Positions 10,968 through 23,105 of a stretch of DNA of 64,000 nucleotides are shown here, in pieces. The first letter of the stretch is position 1. Every line of letters starts with the position of its first letter. The position numbers and the translations under genes are program-made. The DNA comes from Viola odorata (taxonomy: Eukaryota > Streptophyta > Magnoliopsida > Malpighiales > Violaceae), in NCBI GenBank assembly GCA_963691705.1, contig OY829543.1, positions 44,338,855-44,402,854 on the forward strand, written 5' to 3'. The notes below the pieces were generated by a model. That model searched no databases. It saw only the letters and a program-made list of their open reading frames with translations, and was not told the DNA's origin.

Positions 10968-12711
10968 GGGCAAATGCAAAAAAAGACACTTGCACTCTAT
11001 TTAATGGATTGATTTGGTACCTGTCCTGTTTTTTGTTTTTAAAAGGTACTCGCACTCAAAAGGTTGTTCACATTTGGTACCTCACCCTAACGCAGTCCAT
11101 CGAAAATCATTAAGTGTTCGACGTGACGTGACATGACACATCAGCGGCCACATATGTCCTCGCTGACGTGGCAAGCCACGCAAGCAAAAAATGACCCGAA
11201 CCATTTAAAAACGGGTCAGGTCGTCAATTGGAGTAAATTCATAAAACGCGCCGTTTTGGCATTTCACGCTCATCTCCTCCATCACTCTCACCTGTTTCTT
11301 CACTCTCCCTCCAGCTCTCCTTCCAACAACAACAAAAATTCTAAGCAGCCAAACAATTCTGTCATCCAAAATCAATATTTTTCAATCTCCAATTCAAAGA
11401 CACATGAAAGAATGAGTTTCAGAATCATGGGTCACACCCCCATACTCTCCTCTGGACTTCCTCCCTGTATTGCACAATCTTGTCGACGGTACTGCTGATC
11501 AGGGATCGCAGAAGTCAGCTTATGTGCGCGATCAGAAGGCGATGGCGTCGACTCCGGCGGGTGTGAAGGAGTACCCGAATGCGTATGCATTCATCATCGA
11601 CATGCCTGAGTTGTAGTCAGGGGACATCAAGGTTCAGGTGGAGGAGAATGTGCTGGTGATCAGCGGCTAGAGGAAGCGAGAAGAGGAGAAAGAAGGAGCC
11701 AAGTTTGTGAGAATGGAGAGGAGGGTTGGGAAATTTATGAGGAAATTTGTGCTGCCTGAGAATGCGAATACTGATGCCATCTCTGGTGTCTGTCAAGATG
11801 GGGGTTTGATCGTCAGTGTCCAGAAATTGCCACCACCTGAGCCCAAGAAACCCAAGACCATTGAAGTTAAGATCGCTTAGACTTAGGATTATGAGATGGT
11901 GGGTTGTGTTGTTCTGGTTTTGTAATGGATTTTAAGTTCTGTTTGTTTTGTGATGTTTTGTAGTGAGAGGGATGTCTATGTTCTGTTTGATGAAATGCGT
12001 GCTTGCTATTAGAGATGAATATAATAAAAATGTATGGTTTTACTACTTCAAATTTCTCAAATTAGTGCATTTTAACTTCACAAGTTTACCAAAATGAATA
12101 GCTAACAAAGCTTGCTCAGAAATGTAGCAAACATTGAAAATCTGATTATTGCTCTCAGCTTACCTAGTTAAACTGATTTGATTCTGAAAAACGGTTGATG
12201 TAGATTGTAATAATAATCTCATAATCCAAAGCTTTATATCGGGGATTTGAAGCTGCGGTTAGGTAATGTGGCCTCAAAAGAGAGGAGCAGAATTTTTGCT
12301 AGAGGAACAAAAGATGATGTAGCAGGATCGATTTTAATGGTGAGAGGGAGAGTGAAGAAACAGGTGAGAGCGATGGAGGAGATGAGAGTGAAAGGAGCGA
12401 TGGAAGAGATGAGCGTGAAATGCCAAAACGACGCGTTTTATGAATTTGCTCCAATTGACGACCCGACCCATTTTTAAATGGTACAGGTCATTTTTTTTGC
12501 TTGCGTGGCATGCCACATCCGCGAGGACATACGTGGCCACTGACGTGTCATGCCATGTCGGACACTTAACGGTTTTCCATTGACGGCGTTAAAGTGAGGT
12601 ACCAAATGTGAACAACCTTTTAAGTATGAGTGCTTTTTAAAAGCAAAAAACAGTACGGGTACCAAATCAATCCATTAAATAAAGTGTAGGTGTCTTTTTT
12701 TGCATTTGCCC
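10968..12711. mobile_element. Pack-MULE carrying a captured small heat-shock gene
   Basis: A 1,744-bp Mutator-type element with long terminal inverted repeats (about 10968-11311 and 12344-12711) that start GGGCAAATGCAAAAAAAGAC. It is flanked by a perfect 9-bp target duplication, TTTTTAAAA, at 10959-10967 and 12712-12720, the size made by Mutator transposases. The right repeat has an extra short duplication of a gatggaggagatgag-like block. No transposase is present, so it is non-autonomous. The interior is a full small heat-shock gene with 5' and 3' untranslated parts. Confidence 0.93.
11412..11880 (+). pseudogene. class II small heat-shock protein (HSP17-CII type), captured copy
   Basis: ATG 11412 to TAG 11880. 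The start [10 protein letters not shown], then after a frameshift [20 protein letters not shown], then the alpha-crystallin domain ending [20 protein letters not shown] and the tail [10 protein letters not shown] identify a cytosolic class II small heat-shock protein. These are ATP-independent chaperones of about 155 residues, and the 469-bp span fits. It is dead: a frameshift between codons 12 and 30, TAG at 11614-11616 replacing the residue before SGDIKVQVEE, and TAG at 11668-11670 before [10 protein letters not shown]. The 3' part keeps a likely UTR with aataaaaa near 12020. Class II genes are intronless, so capture from DNA or RNA cannot be told apart. Confidence 0.88.
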
Positions 12712-12720
12712 TTTTTAAAA

Positions 12721-15246
12721 TGTATTGATACACAATTTAAATTCATATTTATTTTATATATAATGTCATGTGATGTTATAATCTTTTTTTTTTACTCGTT
12801 ATATGTTAACTTTTTATGTATTTTTCGCCCACCCAAAAATTTATTTCTGGCTCCGCCCTGCTTTTCAATAAATTTGACTAACAGAGTTATCCGACGTGCG
12901 TTAGTTATTCTTTTTGGTACCTAAACTTTTCAATTTTTATTAAAGTAGTCTTGTAAAACAAATTTATGTACTATTTTACCATATAAATAAAATTACGCTT
13001 AAAGACATAAAAATTTTAGAAAGGGAAAAACAAAATGGATAACTTACAAATTCCAAAAAATAATTTCCAACAATTTAAATAGTTTGAAAAAAATCAAAAA
13101 AAAAATTATTGATGAAGAAATGTTTAAAATTTTTCAGAAATTCCTAAGAAATGTATAAATTTTGGAAATTATTTAAAAATTTCAGAAAATATTTGAAATT
13201 TGCAGAAATTATATATATAGATGATAGAAAAAAAATAACTTCTTTTTGGAATAGATTAAAATAGAATATTTAAGAACTATGTTTTGGAATAGATTAAATA
13301 TTACCTTCTTTAGATCCGTCCAACGGCTTCTCCTCTCGTCAATTTTTTTTCGTTTCTTTATATACATATATTTAAAGTGCATATGTATGTTAATCATTTA
13401 TATTTTAAATGATAGAATTTTTTTATAAAAAAACTAAACAATTATTTGGATGATAGAACTATTTTTTAAAAAACGTAATCAAATTTTTAAACATTTTCTC
13501 ATTTTTTTGATTTTTTCAGTAATTTTTATTATTTTTATTTTTGATGGATTTTTTTTGCTAATCTTAAAAATTTATTCTAACTTTTTTAGGATTTTCCAAA
13601 ATTATAAATATTCATCCAGGCTCGTTTATAAACATAATTTTTGAATGAATCCTAGTTTCCGTCGCTCAAGTTATACGGATTCTGAATTAGACCCGGTTAA
13701 TTTGAACTTGGCCTCAATTTTTTATTTTATTTATTTACAAATAAAATGAAGTTCTCATGGAAGAAGAGCTATGACCACAAACCAACCATGAACCCGGGTA
13801 TGTATCAATTTATTAAAAAAATGAAACGTTCATGATGGGAGCACATCGGAGTCTAGAAAACCATGAACCCTGACAACCACTTCTTGATACTCAAATCAAG
13901 ACAAAAAAAAATAATACTTTTTTTTTACGGGATAGATTCAGACGGGTCTCGTGTCTATTTCGGTTTAGTCCCGTTTTAAAAGGTCGGGTTTATCTAGGTT
14001 TGTTTATTAAATGAGTTTAAATTTTAGTTTCCATCTCGTTTAAACCGGGACGGACAAAACAAATAAACGTGACCAGAACTTAGTTATCACCCCCACTTTC
14101 AACAAAGTCTTCCAAAATTTAGGACCACTTTGATCATGATTTGTATCATTGATGCTTCCGCTTGATCTTCTTTGTCCTTCTCTTGTAGTTCTACTCTCTT
14201 TATTCTCTTTTTTAGTATTTGAGTCATTTAAGTCATTTGATGTAGCCACGGGAGAATGCTTCTGAAGACTATCGTCTTCAACTCTTCTAAATCTAACAAA
14301 AGAGTTAGTCACAACGAATTATCTTTGTTAACTCTTCTAATAGTCATAACAAATAATTCAAAACTTTTCAAACATGTTTTATTAATTTATATTTTTATAA
14401 TACAGTTCTTAAATCGTGAGTGCAAAGGAGGTCTACCAAGTAATTTTTTTTTTAATTACACAAATATTGTATACAACAAACTATATGTTTGTGTGTTGCG
14501 CGATAAATAAAATTGTTATTTCTCGTTATAAATATGTTGTTTATCAAAAGAGTTTATTGAGTTTATAAATCAAAATAATTTTAATTTAGGTTATTAAAGT
14601 TGATATATGTTTATTTTTTTTAAACATGAGATTGTTGTATAAATTTAAATTTAAAGTATATATGTTATCATTTATAAATAATTTGTACATAAATAGTTAA
14701 TTAATGCATTGAATTTAATTTAATTTTTTCCAATTAAATTTAACTTTTTATTGTTAGATTTTTTATAAAAATTTATAGTACTATTGTTAATACATTTTTT
14801 TTTAATCATATTTTAAGTTACAAATGGGTTGAGTAAGATTACGAATGAAGTAATTTTGTAACTATAATTACTGAATTTATAGTTTTTATAATTAGGTAAA
14901 ACCAATTATTTGATCAATTAAATGAATTGATTAAATTTATTCTCATCTCTCTCTTTCTCTTTTACCTATTATTTATACACATAACTATTTTATATTAAAA
15001 AAATTAATAACTTCAATTAGAGAGTAAATATCTAACCGTTTAGATGCTAATAATCATTTGTAGCTCAGTTTAGATCCAACAAAATGAATAGAGAAATATT
15101 TCGAGTTCGAGTCTGGTTGTCAACATTCATATCTATGTCAAAAAATATTACCATTTGTCTAAGTCTTTATTTCTAAAAAAATGTAAAAATTATTCTTCCA
15201 GCATAATTTATCATTACTATATATTTTTCACCGTAATTTTTTCTAG
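12721..15246. other. AT-rich intergenic DNA
   Basis: Strongly AT-rich sequence without a recognisable gene. A 90-codon open frame (14312 to 14040, minus) is rich in S, N and K and matches nothing I know. The stretch from about 14500 to 15246 is paralogous to about 30340-31340, with shared runs such as tttatcattactatatattt, so it belongs to a dispersed AT-rich repeat of unknown class. Confidence 0.55.
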
Positions 15247-17681
15247 CTCATTGTCGCGCCCCGAAAATTAAAAATTCGCGAGTGTGCAACGAAATTTGAG
15301 ACCTTCAGATGCTCGGCGTAAAAGGGACGCCTAACAGCATGCAATGAAGTCGCCACCCTAATTTGGTTGCTAGGCTTAGGGAACCTTAATCGTCATGGCA
15401 TAGGAAATATAATAAATAAAAAAACTAAAGGCACAAAAAAGGGGTCTGGACCCCAGACAAAGGTTCGGGGTCGTATTATGGTCTCGGGAAGGTGTTAGGC
15501 ACCCGAGTCACATCCTAAAACGGTTACCGGTTGATGAGAGAGGTGTTTAAAAAGGTGTTTGAAAAATGCGTTTTGAAAAAGGGGGCCCTCAGAGGAATCG
15601 TCACTTTAGTCTTTTCCGTAATCGGGACCGTTCATGAATAATTGATCGTTGAACCGATCGATTATTCATGACCGTAGTGATGGGACTGAATTTTCCGTAA
15701 GACTGAATGAGCGCCCTCTTATTTCATCATCGGGCCATGCATGATTAAATTAATTACTACGTGATCCTAACATGGATTGCTAACAGAGTACAAATTTAAA
15801 TGATAGATTTTTGAAGTGGAAAACTGATGTGGGATCGAAAGTCCCTATGTACATGCAGTCAATACAAACGAGAATTTAAAATCATATGAACATGGCATTT
15901 TAAGCAACTCTTTAAACACGTTGTTCATGTGGGTTGATTTTAATTCTAGCAGTTCTATATATCATGCGTACGATTGATATTTGCGAAAAGCGTTGAATAA
16001 ATAAAAAGGAATTGAAAGGCGTACTTTCGAGCGAAGCTTGAATTTAAAACCTACAAAATGAGAGTATTAGTGATAGCTCGAGAAATAAATAAATAATTTT
16101 ATGAATGCGAAAATTTAAGTGACAGTTGATTGCATACGTACAATGATGGATTTTACGCATACGGAAATTAAATGCTGAGTTGATTGCATGCGAAAAATGA
16201 TGGATTTAACGCATACGAAAATTAAATGCTACATTGATTGTATGCGAAAAATGATTGATTTTAAGCATACAAGAATTTAAATGCTACGTGGATTGCATGC
16301 GAAAAATGATTGATTTTACGCATACGAAAATTAAATATTGTGTTGGTTGCATGCGAAAAATGATTGATTTTAAGCATGCGAGAATTTAAATGCTGGGTTG
16401 ATGGCGTGCAAAAAAATGATTGATTTTACGCATGCGAAAATTAAATATTGTGTGCAGAAAAACTAAATGTAGTTGACGATTTACAGGGAATTAAAGAGAG
16501 TTTGATGATTTGCAGAAAATAAAACAGGTTGATAATGCAGAGGATAAGCAGTTGGATATTTGCAGAAAATAAACAGTTGATATTTGCGGAAGAATTTCCA
16601 GCAGTTTGCGAAAAATTAAAGCAGTTGATATTTACGAGAATTAAAATGCGACCGACCATATAGGCGGTATATTGAATTTAAATTGCCGAAAGTAAATTGC
16701 GAAAAATTAAAGTGCTGAAGAGTAAAGTGCGGAAAATTAAAGTGCGGAAAATTAAAATGCGGAAAATTAAAGTGCAGAAAATTAAACAGTTGATAATTTG
16801 CGGAAGGATTTCCAGCAGTTTGCAAAAAATTAAAGCAGTTGAATATTTACGAGAATTAAAATGCGACCGACCATATAGGCGGTATATTGAATTTAAATTG
16901 CCGAAAGGAAATTGCAAAAAATTAAAGTGCGAATAATTTAAACAGTTGATAAGAGCAGAAAATTAAACAGTTGATAGTGCGAAAAATAATCATACGAAGC
17001 ATACAAATTATTTTACGGAAAAACGTGATCCGAAGTTTTGAAAACAATTGAAAATGGGCTGGGCCCAATTGAAGAATGAAAAGAAAATAGAAATGGGCCA
17101 GGAATAGTTCCTGGCCCGAAGGAAAATTTTAAACGGTGATGGGCCAAGCCCATCACCCATGCATTACGTGAACAGTGCCGAAACATGGCACTGTTCATCG
17201 TCTTCCTTGGTCGCCGGCGCTACTGCCGGCGGCCAAGGTCCGGCTGCCCTTGCCCATTTCGCGCTATCTTCGTACCGAAACGCTCATCTCCTCGACGGCG
17301 TCTCGACCGTATGAAGGTTGAATTTTAATAAGGATCGTACCGAGTTTAATTTTGAAAAAATGATAAAACCGTTAATTATCGAAAACTAATTAATTCGCAC
17401 AACCTAGCTAACGATTTTCAAAATTGAAAGCATGTATTTATTCTACAGCGTGCATATGAATTAATGACATAAAGAAAAGCAATTTATCTCTTCAAAACAA
17501 AGCCAAACGAATTTAAAGAAGAAAATGCTTAAAGAAACGAAAACGAGCTAGAGAGAGAAAGCTCACTGTTAAACTTTGAACTGTGACGATCAAGCTCTAA
17601 GTGAGCTATCGATCAATGGGAGGGAAGAAAGCAAGGTTTTCTTGCCAATTTGGTGCCCATTTTTCGTTCGATGAGGGGCTG

Positions 17682-17690
17682 TATTTATAG
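17682..17690 (-). promoter_or_regulatory. LTR TATA box
   Basis: CTATAAATA on the minus strand within GGCTATAAATACAGCC; conserved among the Ogre-like LTRs of the window. Confidence 0.7.
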
Positions 17691-17898
17691 CCTTCAAACG
17701 CGTGGATTGCTGGACGAGGAGCTGCGCGTGGAGGCCGTGAGTCGTGCGCTGGCGGGGCTAGGGGGAGACGTGATGATGGCTGCAAGGGACAGGAGCTACG
17801 GGCTCGAGCTAGGAAGCGACGGGAGCAGGTTGGCTTGGGCGAGGACTCTGCTGCCGCTCATGGCCACTGTTCACGTGCACCATGCTATTTAATTTGTC

Positions 17899-17944
17899 AA
17901 CCGTTGATCTGGTTGACTTTCCTTGGTTGACCAAATCAACGGTT
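17899..17944. promoter_or_regulatory. U3 hairpin with W-box cores
   Basis: Arms AACCGTTGATCTGGT and ACCAAATCAACGGTT with one mismatch, around a loop containing ttccttgg. TTGAC cores are on both arms. It lies about 209 bases upstream of the TATA box. Confidence 0.6.
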
Positions 17945-18619
17945 GTGATCAAGGGCCCTTAAAGTCCTATTTAAATGGCCTCAAGCCGAATCCTGCGAGC
18001 AAACATTCTGACTTTTCGAGCCGAAGGTACCGGCGCGTAGAGAAAAATATGACGGGTTTAACCATCTACAGCGAATGACGAGAATTTCTCGTTTAACGTG
18101 TTTATTTTCGCGTTCAAAAACGTGAAATGTTTGAACGGAAAAATAATAACGTTACGCCGAAAATTACACGAATCGCTGTAGACCGTTGCGACCAGAAAAA
18201 AATCTAGCAACTAGTTGATGGAAAACATTTTAAAGTCAAGCTATTGTCCGAGCGGACTTACTCGGGTCCAATAAAAGCTCGAATGAAAATAATAATAAAA
18301 AATAAAAATACTAAAAAAAATGTGCTAAAATATTAAAAATCCTAAAATTCATGTGATGGCCTAAAACGAAGAAAAAACTAGCAAACGACTGCCGGATAGT
18401 CAAAAATGTGGTTTTTAAGGCTAAAAATAATAATGAAAATATGTGCTGAAAAATTAAAATGTGATCTCGAAAGCTGACGATGCTAACGATGATGCTAAAA
18501 TGCAACGAAACACTTAAAAATGCTAGCGACGGTAAATCAACTGAAAATGACTATAGATTAACTAAATAACAGAAATGCTAAAATTAATTAAAAATGGCGT
18601 CAAAATTCAGGTATCAACA

Positions 18620-18636
18620 GTTGCCCCCTCTTTACT
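18620..18636 (-). other. polypurine tract
   Basis: The minus strand reads AGTAAAGAGGGGGCAAC directly before the LTR start TGTTGATACC. This is the plus-strand DNA primer position for the 3' LTR. Confidence 0.8.
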
Positions 18637-18719
18637 GTCTTATCGAAGTATTTGATAAGCAGTAAAGACAGTTGCCCCTATATATCCGAATTTTGGCGAC
18701 ACTGCAAGTCTTACCTCGA

Positions 18720-19015
18720 GCTTATAGTGATGATGTTACTCTGGGAGGAGGTAGTTGATTGATGTCGTCACTAGGGATAAAAGGTGATTGCTTAATGTCG
18801 CTCTGGGAGGAGGAGATTGCTGTCGCTCTGGGAGGAGACGATTGCTTGATGTCGCTCTGGGAGGAGGAGATCGATTGATGTTGTCACTGGGATTTAAAGG
18901 TGTTTTACAAAATTGATGATGTCGGCCGTGGATATCACTCTAGGAGGAGTTGATTGATGTCGCTCTGGGAGGAGATAGTTGATGTCACTCTGGGAGGAGG
19001 AGAACTGCTGATTCG
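18720..19015. repeat. tandem repeats with gtcgctctgggaggag core
   Basis: About seven irregular copies of a unit containing gatgtcgctctgggaggagg, spaced roughly 25-70 bp. Noncoding, in the 3' region of the gag-only element. Confidence 0.7.
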
Positions 19016-19123
19016 GATGTCCTTCACTCGGATATTGAATAACGGTAACATACCTTCGCCCTGATGTTGATTCGATATTTGGGGTGACTGTTTATGAATT
19101 TTCAAGATATGGTGTAGGGACAT

Positions 19124-20058
19124 GACCTGACACAATATTAACAGATGACATGTGCGGACGTGACCAGACATGACATTAACAACACGATGTGGGGACGTGA
19201 CCCTTTACGACGCTTAACAGACAACATGTGCGGACGTGACCAGACACAACATTATCAGACGACACGAGCGGACGTGACCAGACATGACATTAACAACACG
19301 ATGTGGGGACGTGACCTGAACACAGCCTTTTACGACACGATGTGGGGACTTGATCTGAACACAACGCTAGAGAGACAAGATGTGGGGACATGACCTGAAC
19401 ATAACTTTTTAAATGGTACGATGTGGGGACGTGACCTGAACACAACGCTAGACAGACAAGATGTGGGGACGTGACTTGAACACAACTTTTTAAATGACAC
19501 GATGTGGGGACGTGACCTGAACACAACTTTTTAAGACATGATGTGGGGACGTGACCTGAACACAACGCTAGATAGACAAGATGTGGAGACGTGACCTGAA
19601 CACCACTTTTTACAACACGATGTGGGGACGTGACCTGAACACAACGCTAGACAGACAAGATGTGGGGACATGACCTGAACACAACTTTTTAAGACACGAT
19701 GTGGGGACATGACCTGAACACAACGCTAGACAGACAAGATGTGGGGACGTAACCTGAACACAACTTTTTAAGACACGATGTGGGGACGTGACCTGAACAC
19801 AACGCTAGACAGACAAGATGTGGGGACGTGACCTGAACACACCTTTTTAAGACACGATGTGGGGACGTGACCTGAACACAACTTTTTAAGACACGATGTG
19901 GGGACGTGACCTGAACACAACGCTAGACAGACAAGATGTGGGGACGTGACCTGAACACAACTTTTTAAGACACGATGTGGGGACGTGACCTGAACACAAC
20001 GCTAGACAGACAAGATGTGGGGACGTGACCTGAACACAACTTTTTAAGACACGATGTA
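19124..20058. repeat. 39/40-bp alternating minisatellite
   Basis: About two dozen copies of a unit beginning gatgtggggacgtgacctga. Two variants, ending cgctagacagacaa (40 bp) and ctttttaagacac (39 bp), mostly alternate and form a 79-bp higher-order unit. The left third is less regular. Several open frames on the minus strand here only reflect the lack of stops in the unit. Confidence 0.9.
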
Positions 20059-21060
20059 GAGGGAAAGCGAGTCTTACCTTGAACTTACCGTATGAATTGA
20101 AATGGAGAGTGGTCGACCGTGAGGGAGCGTGATCCGTCACGCGAAGTTGATTTGAATGTGAGGGAGCGTGATCCACCGTGCGAGGTTGATTTGGGAGTGG
20201 TAACGTACTCCGTTTGATTGGATTTTGATGAAAATCCAAGATGGTGAGGGATTTACATCGATGTTGTCATCGAAGACCCATGGTTGAGGTTTCACTGGAG
20301 CATATCTGTATCCTGCAAATTGAAAGGAAGCAAACACGAAGCAGCAACAGATGGAAAGATGAAAGAACAATTGACCTATGTGAGAAATATCAAATATTCC
20401 TACATTTAACCTATGGCTTGCCCCCAAGTTTTTTTTGTTTGGAATGAAAATGATTTCTTTGTTTAAGAAAATAAATTCAAGAATTTTTCTCTTTTTTGGA
20501 TAAAAATGTTTGTTCAGTTTTTGTCATATGAACATGATTGATTCAAGTCTAGATAACGTCTACGTCTTGTTCAAGAAATAACGACCTCAAGGACAAGACT
20601 TTCCCACAACTTGCAGCCGTAAGCAATCCTCACCTGATATTAGTGTTTGCACTCATGCTCTGAAACAAGGTTAAGTGTTTTTACGCTCATAAAGATGCAA
20701 CTAACATGATACATAATTTTCAATTCGCAATGTCAATCCGAGTGAATAGACTTCAAATGAAGATGCACATGCATGGGCGTTCTAATAATCGATAGGACTT
20801 TTACGGAAAAGAATGAAAGGACGTGAAATGTCCGGAAAGGCGTTTGTTTTGGAAAAGATTGCTTTGCTTGGGAGTTGGAAGGCTTTTGATGAGTGATGCT
20901 TTGCTGATTGGCCCTGATGAGGGTGGGGTGTGCGAGCTCTTTCGCTTTTTGTCAGGGATGCTTGCTTGACAGAGTGCGTGAGCTCTGAGATCCTTGCTGG
21001 GGGTGCTTTCCGTGTGGCTAGGGGCCCTTTTGCTCAAGTCTTCACCGGGGAGTGTCGTCG
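20059..21060. other. noncoding 3' region of gag-only element
   Basis: No recognisable gene. It contains two copies of a gtgagggagcgtgatcc motif (20121 and 20159 area) and mixed sequence. Weak open frames have no family resemblance that I can see. Confidence 0.45.
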
Positions 21061-21350
21061 CTGTTCTCTTTGCGATCTGCTGCACGGGTTGGCCGTGGGC
21101 CCTTTTTCTTCTTGGGTCCTTACTAGCGATGCTGGCTTTGAGGTTTCTTGAGTTGGCCTCGGGCCTCTTTTGCTTGACTTCACTGGGGAAGGATGCTTTG
21201 AGATTTCTCGAGTTGGCCTTGGGCCTCTTTCGCTCGAGTCCACTGGGGAAGGTTGCTTTGAGATTTCTCGCGTTTGCCTTGGGCCTTTTTACTCGAGTTC
21301 ACTAGGGAAAGTTTTCTTCAAGATTTCTTGAGTTGTCCCCGGGCTGTGCT
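21061..21350. repeat. 60-bp tandem repeat
   Basis: Four to five copies with an exact 60-bp period; gctttgagatttctcg recurs at 21195 and 21255, with diverged copies on both sides. It is noncoding on present evidence, although 60 bp is a multiple of three and frames stay open across it. Confidence 0.75.
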
Positions 21351-22250
21351 TGCTTTGGCTCTTCGACTGTTTGTATTCTTCGAATGTCTCTGAGCATTTC
21401 TCTCTTTTCTTTTCTTTTCCCTTTTCCCCTCTCTCTTTTCTTTTCTTCCTTTTCTTTTTCCTTTTTTATTTATTTATTTATTATATATTCCCCCCCTTTT
21501 TGATTTGATTTGAAATGCAACAGAGCAGAGCAAGCACAACCTTCATCTTGATCTCTTCCCCTTTTGTCTTGAGGCCTCGGCCTTCATCGTTGCCGCTTCT
21601 TCGGTGATGGTCCTTAGCGATCTCCTGGTGACCTTTTCCGTCTCCTTCATCGTGTTCTTGGACTTGACGTGCTCATGCTTCCGGCTAGCAATTTTAGCTG
21701 AAACTGCTCTTTGGCTCCCGGGGTATGAGTGATAGTGAAGGTTTGGAGAGTGATGACATATATGGTGGAAAGAGGGAAGAAACGAAAAAAGTGGGGAAGA
21801 TTGTAAAAGTCCCATGTCATTTTATAGCTATCCCATGTCTAATTGCGCATGTACCCTGGATATTATGCGAATTCAACTAGTATCTAGTCAGGCACTTACA
21901 CTCATGAAAGAAACAAGGCGTGAAGGCCCAAAATACTCACAGGGATATGTTTTGTGATTGCTTACGTCTAGACGTGCCATGGATATAAGAGCTAACAGAC
22001 AAAATCATGTATGTTTCATATAATTTCTAATGAACGCACAAGTCATCCGCGTCGTGATAAAGTGATGAATATGCTTGAAAAAAACGTTCAAAACGTGGGA
22101 TTTTCAAGCCAAGAGACTATGCCTTTATTTCTGTTTTTTTTTTTTTTTTTGCAAAAACTAAGAACCCTAGAAGACACGACGCACACACTCTTGCAACAAC
22201 ATAAATCGTGGCAATTTAAAAATCGTGGAAACGTAAATTGCAAAAATGTA
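21351..22250. other. noncoding 3' region, pyrimidine-rich then mixed
   Basis: A strong CT-rich tract (about 21360-21500) is followed by sequence without a recognised gene and a T-run at 22133-22150. Confidence 0.45.
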
Positions 22251-22543
22251 AAAGGACAACTTCCCTGAAAAATGAGCTTTGACATTTTTCAACGCCTTTT
22301 CTTGGTCGTCACTCCATTTGCTTGCCCCCATGTTTACAAGTCTCGTTGCACCTGAAATGCAAAACCACGGAAATGTAAATTGCGAGACCATAATTTTCAG
22401 AAACGTAAATTGCGACAAGGGGAAATTGTAAACATGAAGGACAACTTCCTTGAAAAATGAGCTTTGACATTTTTCAACGCCTTCCTTTGGTTGTCACTTC
22501 ATTCGTTTGCCCCCATGTTTACAAGTCTCGCTGCACCTGAAAT
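22251..22543. repeat. duplicated block of about 105 bp
   Basis: Two direct copies (about 22255-22359 and 22439-22543) starting ggacaacttccctgaaaaat and ending cacctgaaatg. On the minus strand one copy reads KWSDDQEKALKNVKAHF, loosely like the linker after a retroviral-type reverse transcriptase, but this is too short to call. Confidence 0.65.
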
Positions 22544-23105
22544 GAAGAGACAGTTAAATAGTAAATTCATATGGAAAAGGTATCCCGAGATGTTGAATTT
22601 TACAATTAACGAAAGATAGAATAATTGAAAAGAACGCGTGGGTTGCCTCCCACGAAGCATCCTGGTTTAAAGTCGCAGGCTCGACTATGGTGTGCGTTTG
22701 AGTTTTGTGCCCTTGGATCAACATCCCTTTGAACTTCATTGCTTGCCCCCAAGACTTCTCCTGATGAGGGATTATCTCCTTTTCCGCCCTTTCTCTTAAA
22801 TGGACCGATTTGCGTGGAATCCCGACCTTATTCTTAATTGTGGATACTTTCTTCATCGGTAAAGACATAGGGTTTATCAAAAACCCACTGAATAAACATT
22901 CATCCTGAAACGCGAATAGTACAAGACGCTCGAAGAGGGGGTTAAATACATTTATTTATTTTTAAACCGAAGGGGAACACAAGTTCCTATAAAAGACAAC
23001 AAAACATGCATGCATATTACAAAGAGACATCAGGAAGCGTGGCGGCGGTCTAATTACGCATAGCCCCCCCCCCCCCCCAGACTTCTTCACGCAAATGGTT
23101 GAGCC
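22544..23105. other. post-gag region with a C15 tract
   Basis: The sequence diverges from the gag of element A at about 23125. A run of 15 C (23064-23078) follows just downstream of the gag stop. The rest includes a gcgtgggttgcctcccacga motif, of the kind common in retrotransposon spacers. No gene seen. Confidence 0.5.

Larger units (their letters stand above)
15252..18619 (-). repeat. Ogre-like 3' LTR (gag-only element)
   Basis: 3,368 bp, TGTCGCGCC at the left and TATCAACA at the right. It differs from the partner LTR at 26137 mainly by about 46 and 17 bp of extra subrepeat (near 16568 and 16730) and a scatter of substitutions. It contains tandem subrepeats of roughly 60 bp (catgcgaaaaatgattgatt type, about 16120-16450) and two copies of a block with gcgaccgaccatataggcgg (near 16647 and 16862). 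Confidence 0.92.

Noticed and set aside
11412..11880. Functional small heat-shock gene
   Set aside because: One frameshift and two in-frame TAG codons.
14040..14312. 90-codon minus-strand frame
   Set aside because: Isolated in AT-rich DNA with no recognisable domain or regulatory context; noted only in the region entry.
19124..20058. CRISPR-like array of regular repeats
   Set aside because: Plant DNA with directly adjoining repeat units and no unique spacers; it is a minisatellite.
19290..20239. Minus-strand frames with CSGHVPTSC repeats
   Set aside because: Product of the minisatellite; no start context or family resemblance.
22167..22418. Possible reverse-transcriptase linker (KWSDDQEKALKNV)
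   Set aside because: Only about 20 residues, duplicated in a noncoding block, and without neighbouring pol motifs.
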